Shown: piece after piece, positions 12,408-24,600 of the stretch | Numbering within the stretch: the stretch's first letter is position 1 | Layout: every line of letters starts with the position of its first letter | Origin: Centroberyx gerrardi | Taxonomy: Eukaryota > Chordata > Actinopteri > Beryciformes > Berycidae | Length of the DNA stretch: 64,000 nucleotides | Reading direction: 5' to 3' | Assembly: GCF_048128805.1 (NCBI RefSeq) | Contig: NC_136000.1 | Coordinates: 22,128,946 to 22,192,945 of the forward strand | Translations under genes and position numbers: made by a program | Notes under the pieces: model-generated | Database searches by the model: none | What the model saw: only the letters and a program-made list of their open reading frames with translations | Told to the model about the DNA's origin: nothing

Positions 12408-13396
12408 AGCTCACCTGAGCGTCTTACTCAGAACCACATGCAGAGTATTGGCCATTGGAAATAGACAGTCTGGGTTGGAGTACCAGCACAGTTTTCCCCA
12501 CACCAGCATGTTCATCTTTCCTGCAGAAGATGGTTTGATACAAAACTCCTCATCAGCTCTCTGCCACATCTGATGGCACACACTGTATTACAGAGTGAAC
12601 AGACAACAGCAGAAAGCCTCCACCAGCTCTTCTTCTTGGTACAGTAGAACTTGGATGTTGAGGATTACCTGGTCGGGACACTCCTGTGACATTGCTCAGA
12701 AAGAACTGGAATTCAGACCTGTGAAAGTCACATTTTTAATATTGAATAGACAGAAAAATTAGCTATAGATGAACTCACTTATTCTAACTTTCATTTAGGC
12801 TGCTTCTCTTGGGCTATTTTCCACATGGAAAAAGAAATATAGTAGCCTAACAGTACATTTTAGAAGGACTCTACATAAATATGAAAGCACAACTATAAGA
12901 CCCTATAACACTCCTCCTCCTACTATTACTAATGATAAACTTTATAGCAGCTTGAAGTTTACAACGGAGCATGGGAATATTATACAGAGCTATAGGAATA
13001 TTACAGTGATGCCATAGGAGATTAAAGTAGGCCTACGAGAAAGTCACTATAAACTCATTCTTGATTGAGAACCACAGACACACTTCACATCCCTATATGA
13101 ACATTATATACAATATTACAGTGATACAAGATAGATATTTAAATAAAAAAATACCATTAAGTACGATAAGGTCACTATAAACTACAATTACAGGCATAAT
13201 GTTGTAATAATATTGGTATTTTTGACTCAGCATCCTGTATGAACTTAATTAAGACCAGACTTCAGGCAACTATCCATGAATGATTTCACTCTTACGGTAA
13301 CTGCCAGGGCAGATGTCCATCCTTTCCGATCCCCATGTCGTTACAAGCTGCTGCAATGAGCCGGACAGGTTTCTTCTGCACTTTGTCCCGGTTCAT
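10178..13396 (-). CDS. Dihydrofolate reductase-like protein, six exons, diverged active site
   Basis: Coding exons, in transcription order: 13396-13296, 12718-12669, 12520-12415, 11670-11544, 11100-10985 and 10280-10178 (101+50+106+127+116+103 = 603 nt, 200 residues, stop TGA). All junctions are GT-AG, and phases agree. Exons 2 and 3 (50 and 106 nt) match the human DHFR sizes I recall. An in-frame TAG 33-35 bases upstream makes this the first ATG. Family landmarks: NDMGIGKDGHLPW (residues 19-31), the substrate-binding Glu in SEFQFF (Glu36, equivalent to human Glu30), IWVVGG (118-123), YLTDV with the conserved Thr142, and FPGVPSEVQEENGIKYKF (168-185). Against this, the human Arg70 position is Thr76, Thr56 is Cys62, Ile60 is Asn66 and Met52 is Trp58. 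If active, it would reduce dihydrofolate with NADPH in the cytosol; it may instead have changed substrate or lost activity. The canonical dhfr gene should lie elsewhere. Confidence 0.93.
10632..10672 (+). repeat. Common fish repeat core in intron 5 of the DHFR-like gene
   Basis: TTAAGATAAGATAAACTTTA is followed by TTATCCCTCATGGGGA, a variant of the dispersed fish element whose end reads AGATAGACTTTATTGATCCC. A related piece lies at 29403-29440. Its parent element is not identifiable from this short match. Confidence 0.5.
11309..11404 (+). repeat. (TGAA)n tandem repeat in intron 4 of the DHFR-like gene
   Basis: About 95 bases of TGAA/TGAC units follow TAAATTAAATAAAGGTTGAA. An AATAAA-containing start followed by a simple tail is typical of a retroposon 3' end, so this may be the tail of an old SINE or LINE copy. 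Confidence 0.8.
11732..11799 (+). repeat. (CA)n microsatellite in intron 3 of the DHFR-like gene
   Basis: About 34 uninterrupted CA units. On the transcript strand it reads as GU repeat, about 60 bases upstream of the exon 4 acceptor region. Confidence 0.97.
12325..12405 (+). repeat. (GT)n(GA)n compound microsatellite next to the exon 3 donor
   Basis: About 14 GT units are followed by about 26 GA units. On the transcript strand the order is CU repeat, then AC repeat, starting only about 10 nt after the exon 3 donor GTGAGC at 12414-12409. Confidence 0.95.
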
Positions 13397-13430
13397 TTCC
13401 AACAGATCAACCAAACCGAGACGAGACTAT

Positions 13431-13460
13431 AGGATCAGGATCAGGATCAGGATCAGGATG
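13431..13460 (+). repeat. Hexanucleotide repeat in the 5' leader of the DHFR-like gene
   Basis: Five copies of AGGATC lie 35-65 bases upstream of the start codon (GATCCT on the transcript strand). The in-frame TAG that fixes the start codon lies just inside this array. Confidence 0.85.
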
Positions 13461-13463
13461 TAG

Positions 13464-13530
13464 TCGGGTTTATAACGCCCACCGGGCCGCAGTCGCTATT
13501 GGACAGGATGCGGATCGTTTCGGCGCATCC
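13464..13530 (-). promoter_or_regulatory. Proposed core promoter of the DHFR-like gene
   Basis: Reading the minus strand: a CCAAT box (plus-strand ATTGG at 13498-13502), a TATA-like TTATAAA (about 13469-13475) and an E2F-like TTTCGGCGC on the plus strand at about 13518-13526 lie 70-130 bases before the start codon. DHFR promoters are classically E2F-controlled; the match here carries one extra G, so that reading is weak. Confidence 0.4.
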
Positions 13531-13739
13531 TTGCCAATAATAAGTGAATTGTTGTCCACTGTGTTGAGGTGTCGATGCGCTTCAAAGCCCCAAAAGCTTC
13601 TCCAAACTCCGTGTGAAATCCTGATCCTGACGGCCGTCCTGCGTGACACATCTGGATGTGATGTGTGTGAACTGAGAGCAACGTGACTGACACACGGTGG
13701 GCCGTCCTCCGGTGATTACGAAATATTTAGATCAGTACA

Positions 13740-14045
13740 CAAGTCGACTTTGATGTTATGTTTGTACCTGTTGCTCCTACTTCCTCCAGCAGCTAGGGTT
13801 AGACTTGCTTTTATGTGATGTCGTCTTTTTCATCTTACTTTTATTTGATCCTTATAGTGTTTATTTTGGTTTTCATCTTACGGTTATCCTACTATTTACT
13901 TGAATGTTGCTCTTTTCCACCTGCTCCTGTCTGAATTTAATTCCTGTTCGTTTAAATTCATTTTCTGCATTTATTTTGACTGTCAAAACACTTTGTAAAC
14001 TCAGTTTTTAAAGGTGCCATATAAATAAAGTTATTATTATTATTC
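13740..14045 (+). mobile_element. Diverged 3' tail of a CR1/L2-like LINE
   Basis: AACACTTTGTAAACTCAG, then GCCATATAAATAAAG, then (TTA)n matches the tail at about 9005-9060 in order and spacing. No reverse-transcriptase frame is left. It lies about 345 bases upstream of the DHFR-like start codon. Confidence 0.65.
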
Positions 14046-14781
14046 CTATTCACTACAGTGTCCATGCAGTAGGATCCTACAGGGACTTAGTCTGTGGTAC
14101 TTGGTAGTTTATATAATGATCTGATATGTTTTTTTAATCTCTCATGGTATTACTATATCATTTCTTTAGTATATTTGTTGGACCTAAAGTGGCCAAAACA
14201 GGATTTGAAGGTTTGTGCATCAATACGTTTAGAATGAAATCGTCGTTAGCTTTTGTGCAATATCTTTAACCATTTTCATACCAAAATGACAGATTCAGTG
14301 TTACCCCAGAATTGTATTCATGGCAGGGAGGAAAAGCCTCTGAATCATCATGGGACACTAAATCTCTCCATTGAAGTGACCCAACCCACCTATTCAGTGG
14401 TAGGGGAACTTCCAGGACACATTTTGCTTTTAAATTAATTAATCTGCACAAAAAATACCCCACTTCAATGAATGAATAAAATGCAAAGAAAATAAAATGT
14501 CAAAGCAGGATGTACAGACTGTTCTTAAGTAGCTGTGGTTAGGGAGGAACCTCCATCATAACCACTGATGGGCTGATATCCAAGGCAAATATTGTCCCAT
14601 ATACTGTAGGGCTAAAACTAACTTGTGTAGTACGCTTCTAAAATGCATTATAGGGTTACTGTAATTCTTTTTTGTAAGGGGGTAGATGAGGAATTGAACT
14701 CTGTTGCCATTATACTGTACCAAACACAAACAAATATAACAATAAAACATAAAACAATAGGATACAATAATGTTTGTGTCC
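14046..14781. other. Spacer between the DHFR-like gene and the cry1 3' end
   Basis: AT-rich, with no gene, transposon end or tandem repeat that I recognise. Confidence 0.5.
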
Positions 14782-15646
14782 TTTATTGCCAGTTTATAAG
14801 AGTTACAATTTGGTCATTCTTTATACAAAAATAATAGATTTACGATCACATGGGAGAGAAAAGCACATGCATTCACAGTACAACTCTGAGTTTTGGTGAC
14901 TCGCGTTTATTATTTACAAAGGAGGTTATGAAACCCCATGACAAAATATACAAAAGTTGGAAATTAAAAAGAATAAATGTTTACAAAATGTAAGATGGCC
15001 TTGGTAAGGACGTCTCTATCACCAAACCCGACAGTCTTGCTGCTTCCTAATTTCCCCATTACTATTGTACATTAGACATTTGTGTCCTAAAAGTTTTGGG
15101 AAAAAAAACGTTTGTTGAATGTACAAAGTTGAATGTACAAAGTTATGTACATTCATGAAAGTGCGCCTCCATGTTCTTCATATGAATAACTGAGAGGCTT
15201 GTTTGAGGAATAAGATCCGACCTCGTTTCTATTTGGGCCGCCGATCTCAGTGTTAACAATGGGTAAAGGTGTCAGCTGTACACAAGGGATCCTCACCAGC
15301 TACCGCCTCATTTCATCTCCGGATCCACATCTGAGGAATGTCACCATTCCAGACCCGCACATTTTCAAAAATGGTTCGGACGTCGAAGCATTCAGGTTAG
15401 TAGCAAGAAGTTCAGTTCTCTACTTATGTGGCCCGATGCGGAGACAAAGACCCAGCTGACTGAAGGACACAGTATTGGACAGAGAGAGAGACAGCTGCTA
15501 GAGTAGCTGGACGCGCCTCACCCCAATTTCCATCTACTCTATGGTTGTTAGTTACAGTTATTACTGCGTCAGGGCAGGGCTGCTATCAGGATGGTGGAGA
15601 CGGAGCGGGGGACTGAGAGGCTCCTTTTCATTCTGCTTTTGTCCCG
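14782..15646 (-). other. cry1: Probable 3' UTR of cry1
   Basis: Downstream of the cry1 stop the minus strand is AT-rich and noncoding. Minus-strand AATAAA signals (plus-strand TTTATT) occur at 14906-14911 and 14782-14787, giving 3' UTRs of about 740 or 865 nt. The choice between them needs transcript data. Confidence 0.45.
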
Positions 15647-18600
15647 CTAATTGCTCTGCCTCCGGGCTTTAGAGCCGTTGTCAGGCGCGGGCTCTTCTCG
15701 ACGACGCTTCTGAGTGGACGGTCCTCTGCCTGCATTAAAACAGACAACAAAAGGGATTTTACAAAGGAATTACTTCAGAATACTTTGGTGTTCAACAACT
15801 TGCATTTTGCTTCCTGACTGTGATAGAAAAATTCACTATAGTCGAACTTCAATGCATTCAAGAGGGTTAAGTTGACACCTGTGAACCTCCTACTTTCCTT
15901 TGCAATGCAGAAACCTGTTTGACAACACCTGGTATCAGATGAAGCACTTTTGATATCGCTGGCCTGTGTAATTACTGTGGTGGAACAAAAGCAGTTGAGT
16001 TGTGTTGTATATTAGAGCCATTTATTCAGTGAACTGCTCTGAGCTGCCTACAGCAAGGGATATGGGGATATCAAAGATGCTGGATCTAATACCACACACA
16101 GATTGTTACACTGCCAACTGGAAAAGGCTCATATGTATACATCTTTTCCTCTTGAGTGTACCGATTTTAGATAATACTGAAAATTTCACTGTATGATATA
16201 CAGTGAAAATAAACAGATTTTGATCCAGTACAGCCTTTATGTAGGCCAAGAGTGATGGGATTCATTTAGAATTCCTGGCAACATTTAAATATTAAAGCAA
16301 TTACATCTTCCAACAGGATGTAGGTTGACAAACTGAAGAAATTATTCAATGGACTGAAATGCCTGTATCTTGTCTGTTGTGCACAATCTGCAAAGTGTGT
16401 GATATAGTGAAAAGAACCGTGTTTGAGCCTATGACATGTCAACCAATCAATTAATCTACCTGTATGAGAGGTTCCCTCTTGCATGGAGTGGTCTTCAGTG
16501 GAAACCCCTGGCCCGGTCCCTGGGTTCACTCCAACATTACTTCCATTTCCACCATTGCTGGGATTGGCAGGAACTGTTGCCAACAGCCCTGTAAAGTAAC
16601 CAAAAAGTTGTAATTTCCTCCCCCAAGACCATACTTGTTTGTTAAAGGAGGAGTTTGATTTCTTCTTTGACATGATAATGATGTGATGTCTGTATGATAA
16701 TTACTAGAGACCCAAAACATGCATTGCAATTTTCTACTCTCAAAACAAGAAGAACCATCTGACGATCACTTTAAAAAACTGACACCACACTACCTGATAG
16801 CTATGAATAGTAAAACACACTGCTAGCATCTAGCTGGGGCTCTAGGTCGTGGCGTGACCCCGAGAAGTTAACATGGATTTCATGTGGATATTGTTTGAGA
16901 AGCAGGAAATCGGGAAATAATTTCAAGGATATTAGTATCTGGGTCATGTCCCTACCCAGTCCTCTGTAGCAGGAGAGCTGCTGGTAAATCTGCTTCATCC
17001 GCTCGATGTTGAGCCGGCTGGCCTCGGCGTGGTTCACCATGGGCTTGGGGTAGTGGACTCCGACGATACACTTGGCTGCCTTCTGCACTTCCTCTGGGGC
17101 GTTCCAGGGATCATAGATGTATTTGGCAGGGAAGCCCCTCAGTATGGGCAGATAACGCCTGGGAGCACAGAGAGAAAAGGATGAAGACAGATGAGGAATG
17201 GAAAAAAAAAAAAAAAGATATAAGAGAAACAGAAGTGGAACATGCAGGAAGAGTAGGAAGTAGAGCAAGATTAATGCAGCGCACTAAAGAATTACGTGAC
17301 ATGCTTGTTTGTTTAGGATGTTACAGATGTTCCATGGTAAACAACCCAGTGTACAACCCCTTTTAACAATGAGACTGGAAATTAGGTCACTGAATTTCAC
17401 CGTGTCGTCATTTACCAATTACTGCATGATCACATTCAATGACCAAACTTCCTCTTTCATTAATTTTGGCAGCAGGATCTCAGCTGTGTGATGCAGTTTG
17501 GGCTACACTATCACTAATACTGCAACAGTGAAAGAAACCACAAACAATTTGTTGATATTTTTGAAATCCTGACGAAACCACGGCAAATTGTTTCCCAATT
17601 TGAAATGGCTACCGGGGGACAGAGGTTCATCTTTGCACCAATATCAGCTTGTGAACGGACAGTGCAATGTGACATCCATGTGATCAAAGTGCCGAGCCTC
17701 ACCGTATGTAGTCTCCGTTGGGGTCTGTGCGTCGGCCGAACCCCACGGGGCAGTAGCAGTGGAAGAACTGCTGGAAGAAGGAGCTGCAGGAGAGCCACAT
17801 CCAGCTGCCGGCGTTTACGCTCCAGTCTGCATCCAGCAGCAGCTCCTCAAACACCTACAGAAACCACACACACACACACACACACACACACGGGAGAGTA
17901 AGATACACTGCATGGTAGAAATGTTAATCACAGCAGGGAGCTTCAGGACGGTATCCAGCTGCCTGCATTCACTTATTCTAGCTTTTCTATTGTGGTGAGG
18001 GATGACAATTCTGTGTGAACCTGGTTTGTGCGTTTCCTTCTCTTTGGGCCATGAAAATATACCCATGCAATTTTCATCTTTCTCATACAGCTTCCCCACA
18101 CATTTCACCTGGTTAATGGACAGGTCACAGAACATTTAGCTTTTCTTCTTTTTTTTAGCTAGACTTTTCTTCCGTCTTCCCACTCAATCCTCCATCCTGT
18201 CCGGCTCACCTCCATGCCCTCCTCTGAATGTACAGTACTGTGCAAACGTCTTAGGCACATGTAAAAAAAAAAAATCTGTATGGCGAAGATGCTTTCAAAC
18301 ATAATGAAATAGTTTCTAAATGAAAAAAAATTACTATAAAGAGCAGTCGACTGACACACTAATGCAGAAAACTAACTAAACTAACATCTAAGACAAACTT
18401 TGTATAAAAAAATCTAGGGCGCCTAAGACTTTTGCACAGTACTGTAAATCCACAAATCTTGTCTCATGAGGAAAACTGGCTGCAACTTGCTTTGCTTCCT
18501 TTCATTCCTCACCTTCCCCTCCCTCTCTCATCACCCTCCTCTATCCCATCCCTCCATCCTCACCTTCATGCCTTCCTCCCAGCTGATCCACAGGTCTCCC

Positions 18601-21600
18601 CTGGTGACGAAGCAGGCCACAGCGTGCCTCGCCAAGTGATGGATCCACCCCTCCTGCCTCAGCTGGGTCATGATGGCATCTATCCAGGGGAAGCCCGTCC
18701 GGCCCTCGGCCCACTTGGCCAGCGCCTCGGGGTTCCTGTCCCAGGGGATCTGGACGCACACGGGGTTTCCCTCCATCTTGTCGAAGCAGGGGTTGTTGGT
18801 GGCGGTCGTGTAGAAGAACTCCCTCCACAGCAGCTGGCCGTACAGGGAGAGGGGCGGGGTGCTGTTCTTCTTGACCTGGGAAGAGAATACATGCAAAAAA
18901 GATTTCAGAGTTGCACATGAAGTTTATCTTGTGCATTCTGGACTGTGTTGTGCTAAACGATCAATCGATCACGCCACAAAAACTGACAAGTATCCTATTT
19001 CTAAAATTCAAAAGACAGACAGGCATGTGAATTGTACATTTGTAGAGCTATTAACTTTTCATTTAAGGCATGCAGGCATTTAGGAAGTAATGGCCATTAT
19101 TTTGTTGTCAGTTCAAGGGGTTTGGCCCAATTTACAATAACAAACATACAAAATAGGAAAAAAGGCCTAAGGCTAATGTTAAATTGAACTGCAATGAAAA
19201 AAGTGAGTGACACAGTAGTATTTTATTCTAAGTCACTGCATTGCATTCTGTCAATGGAAATTGGAATGTGCTCTGGTGAATCAACTTGGGTTCAACAATA
19301 AATTATTACAGTAAATAACTATTATTTGGTTTAGTATTGGATGTACTGATGGCGCATCTATATATCAGAGAATTTCCCCAGTCGTAAAATCTGGTTATAA
19401 AAAGCAGTGTATAACGTGTCAGATGTCAAAGCAAAGTGAAACTGAAACTAGCAGAACACAGTAGCTTCACAGAAGAGAAAATGTCATTCAATTTTAAAGT
19501 AATTGCATGTCCTTGTAAAAATTAATTGGAATAAAAAATCTATGACATAAATGTTCCTTTGTGGTATCCACATTAAAAACTTAAGAATATCTTTTGCATC
19601 TCAAATTAACAGAATAAACTCTGATCTGTATCAGTAAGAAGAAAAAACATCTTGAGGCAAAATACAGGCTCATTTGAAACACACATTGCTTTAATTACTT
19701 AATGTCTGTGGTCATTCATACCTTCCTGTACAGGTCGGTGAGTTTGAAGTAGAAGAGGCGACAGGAGAGACATCCAAAGCGCAGGTAGGGGCTGAGGCCC
19801 GTGGGACTGGCCAGCAGGGAGTTCGCGTTCATACGGGGACGCTCAAAGTTGGCCACCCACGCCTGTAAAAAGAAAGACAAGCAGCTGTCACTAACATATC
19901 AGCATCTAGACTGCTCAGACTAATGAGCTAGGGCCGATTCAGACCTCGACTTGGACAAGATGTGTCCACCTTCATATTAAGATACACAGATTCTGATTCC
20001 GACAGAGTCCATTGGTACGCACTATTCCTTACACACCCAAAACCCTGCAACATGTCTAACACTCCCATCGGTTTTCTGGTGTAAAACAAAACAATCTGCA
20101 TATGAATAAACGCCAAAGACATCAAATAGGATATGAACTGTTGAGTCACAAAAATTGAAGAAACAACCAGTAACAATAAAATAAAATACAAAATTGGAAG
20201 AGGAATTGACAACTGGCCAAAAAATGATGTCCCATATTATGTTCAGCTGTCTTGAAAATGTATTAGGTTGCCAGCTAGAGCCAAAGTTATACAAGTGTAC
20301 TCGTTTTTCATTGAGTGCATATCATTTACAGTATCATGTCTCATTACCTTCCTCTCCAGATGCCTCTCCAGCCTGGTGAGGGCTTCTGTCTCTCCGCCCG
20401 GCCACACTGCTGTGGACAGGCCCTCCGTCTCAAACCCTGGAAAACACAAAAACACACAAGTGTACAATCAAAACACACATTTATCATTGACTGTGTTCCT
20501 GAGATATCCTGGATAGCATGTGTGCACATACACAAAGACAGCTTACGTGCGTGCACACACTCAAAAAAGCAACTCACCAAGCTCTTCCAGGGAGGGAACC
20601 CCGAACTTGTCGTCATGGTCCTCACCGATGGGTGTGGCACATTTCCTCATGACCTCAGACGTGATGGTCTCTGCGGGCGTTTCCACGGCGTCCATACGGC
20701 TGATGAGGGCCTGGAAGCGCTTGTACGTAAGAGGAGGCTGACCACCGTTTAGTTCTATGATCCTGTGTGGATGAAAAGGGGACAAAAGGGAGTCAGCACA
20801 ACTTTTCAAACTGGTTCAGTGCTCAGTCGCATGGGACATTTGTATAAACTCATCCAGTCACTCACTTGTCCAGATCATAGAGGGTGTGTGAGATCCGCAC
20901 CATGACTTCTACCCCGGCCTCATTGGCTAGTTTCTGGATGGCAGCATCCCGTTCCTTGCCAAATGGCTCTGAGTCGTACTCATAAGACAAGCGGCTGATC
21001 TTCCACTCCTGGGGAGCAAAGATACAGACACAGACACACACAACTGGTAAATATTATTTATTCTCTTCTTATTTCCTTCCTAATCTTATTTCCTTTTCTA
21101 AATATCATGGACCACAAAGTGATCTTGCCCCATCAAAATCAAACCACCACAGATTATACATATGCGAGTGGGTTAGCAACTCGCATATGCATTATGCACT
21201 CGCATTAACCCTAACCCATGAAATAATGCTAAAATTGTTGAAAAGTTGGATTGCTTGTGTATTTTGCTGTAAGACTGTGTGTTTTCTTAATCTCTGGGTA
21301 ATCTGTGGATTCATAGCACCATGTTTATGACACCAATGTTGAACATTTAGGCAGTTAATTATTCGTCTTATCAATTTTTATGGTAATGCTATAATGGGGC
21401 CAAGGCTGCTGGCTGCATGACTAAAACACACTCTGGGTCAAAGTGCTGCACAGAAGTCAACGACCGGTCACCACATCTGAAGCACGATAAGACTGCCTCC
21501 TCTACCCATTCTGTCTCTTACCTTAAAAAGACGAGGGAAGACGTCTGTGGGCTGGCCTCTGATCACAAAAAGACGGGAGTTGAGCTTGCGCAGGCTGGCG

Positions 21601-24600
21601 TCCAAGTCCTCCAAACACTGCAGCAAAAACCTGGAACCCAACAGAGAGCATTATCGATTAGTTGATTTTACAGGACAGATCAAATTAAAACTTTAAGATA
21701 AAAACCTGTTGCCCAAGATCATAGCTACAGACACGGTGCAATCATGAGACTACTAATCATAAGTGTCACTAATCTAAAAGTCACATGCTTAACACTTCAA
21801 CAGGAGAGTCTAACAAAATTCACCTTACTATTTTGCTTTAAGGGACAATAGCGACATTTCAGATAGTGGTTGGCTTAGAGAGTCCTGTGTGATTCTTACT
21901 TTGATGAGAGTCAATGCCTCAGACTGTTTTTCCATTACTGAGATATTCTGAATCCACTCTGAACTGTTGGACACGCCACCAGGCAACAAAGTTTCACTTG
22001 TTGTACAGATGAACTTGCTTAATTGGAAAACAACATTTCCACGTAAAAACAATTTGTCTATCCATTTTTGTTATTTGATTGGTCAACTACTATGTGTTAA
22101 TTTAAAACTTGCTCACTCACTTATACAATGGGCCAAGTTTGTAATTTATCATGAAGTGCAGCAGAATACAAACTGAGAACAGGCAAAGACCAAAGACTGT
22201 GTATAACTGAGGCATTCAGATGTTATCGTCTCTAAAAGTTACTGTTCAGTGTGGCAGGAGACACTTATTGATTTATCTGCCAAAGACAATGTTTTACTAG
22301 CATTTGACGCTTGGCGGGTGTTAATTTTATTGGTCTGTTTTGGAACAAAAACTGATTTTCCTCAGTATTCATATTTATGACCTTTGGGAAGGCGTTCTAT
22401 TTTCACAGCAGCTGGATGAAAGCTACTGGCATGTGAAAGGGTATTCATATCAGTGGGTTAGGTGTGCAAATCAAGAGGTTAAAAACAACCCAATTTGGTG
22501 ACCTTGATATGCAGAAAGTTCACACTCTCCTTGATAAATTGCTTACTGCTATAGTTCACTGTAAATTTAAGTGCTCCAAAATTACTGTTTAAAAACATGT
22601 AAACATTTTCACACAAATTAACATCAGCATCAAGTAGTAAAAACATCATCAATATAACGTCTACATGCTACTGCAGTACATGAGGGAGAAAAGTATTTGG
22701 TGCATCATATAAACCAGTTCCTCTGGTCCACCCACAAAAAGGTTTGCGTAGCTTGGAGCCATACTCATGGCAATAACTGTTCCAAGGTGCTACATGTAGC
22801 ATTTTAACATCAGTAAATCATTACCACATTAATACTGAGACATACAGAAGTTACTGTAAACAAACGAGACTATTGCCAAGAAGATTGGCATCCGCTACCG
22901 GTCTCTTCCAAGCGGCCAAAACCACAGGTGAATTTTGAAGCCAATAAGGAAATGTCGGCAGGCAGCGATTCCCCTAATGTCCACTAGGGGCCCGGCTCCA
23001 AAAAGACCGTTTTTGTGACTGTCTTTTTGTGTTATGTGATATGTGTATTCTATGTTTGTTTTTAATGATAGTTTATACTTTCAATTGCGTCCTTTAATTA
23101 TCTAGAGAACTGTGTAAAAAACAACTACTCTAAAGAGATTGACGTTAAAGTAATCAAATTGCATGCTCCAATCTAGTTTTACAGAATAGTATCATCAAAT
23201 TGCACTGCAGTAGCACATGGTGTTTGGTATCTGTGACTGTGAACATAACCATTCACTAGTATCAGCACCAGAAAGCCAAGAGAGCTGATGTAAAGAAACT
23301 GGGAGTTAAGCCCATCATGTGATTACCATGTGGTACAGATAATAGACAAAGTACTGTGGTGTCAGATTTAAAATAAAACATTTTTATGATTTAATTAGGC
23401 CTATTTCATCTATGCAGATGCAGGAAAATGAACAAATGCTTTTTGAGAGGATTCAAACCATTGAATGTGAATAGGCAGCCCTCTTCTGGTGAAATCTTTT
23501 TAAACACATTGGCCACCATAACTTGTAATGGTCACACTTATGGAAACACTGACGTCCGTTGTCGGGGGTCCCGACTCTTTTGAATTATGCTTGGTTGAGT
23601 AACTTGTTGAGTAGGCCTAAAGACAGGTGTAAAAACACACTTTTTGTATTTTCTGTTTTCTATGTCAAAAGCTGTTTTTTACATAATGATTAATCGATTA
23701 ATTGGTCATTAACGTGACCGACGATTGATTAAGGAAATTTCTGAAAATTTGCATCCCTAACACAGAGTGAGCAGATGATGTCACGTTTTGTTTAGTTCAA
23801 AGCGAAGTCATCCAGTGGTAAGATGTTGAAAACCAGTAAAAGCCTAAACATGCCTTGCATTCAAGAAGCTGTACTTATATTCATGTGAGGAACTATGATC
23901 TTACTCAAAGAACCAGTTTCACAGACAGAGGTTAAGCTCAGGCCAACGCCACGGTTCCTGTACAATGGATGTTTCTATGAACAAATCTTTTAAGTCTAGC
24001 AATATACTTAATCCAAATCCATGAAACCAACCCCCAAAAGGCTCCGTGGAAAATTAAATTTGTTAAAACCGCACGCATGGCGTAAACAGCCCTAAATCCT
24101 CATCTTCTACACTGTGGATGGCTGAACAATATCCAGGAAGTTAATTTCTTTGTTATGAACCTTAATCTGACCTTGCACCGCTGCCATGTGTGAGGGGACG
24201 GGAGTCTCCTGAGCTGTGTAACGTGCAGGGGTTAGAGATACAGGAGGCACTTTCTAAACAAATGGATCCCTGAATAGGTGTTGTGAGAGAGGGATCGATG
24301 CTGATGAATCAAAACTGAACAGGCTGATCATCCTGCAATGTCTCCTGCCTGCTACAACCACTGACTTCACCCTTCAAATAATATTCTTTCAAACTGGATA
24401 ATAGTAGCTTCCAGTATTCAGTGCACAAATACGGCCTTATTTGTCACAACGCCCGGGGTTCTTTGCCTCATACAGGTCTAACATTTAATGAAAAGAAAAA
24501 TCCTTTCATAATACAACACAAAGACAAGATCCAGCTACGTTTCTCAGCTGATATTCTTGAAGCATGTCCCTCTAAAGTACTCTAAGCACATGAAAATCTC

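Noticed and set aside
18432-18936. 162-codon plus-strand and 131-codon minus-strand frames
   Set aside because: Other-frame readings of cry1 exon 7.
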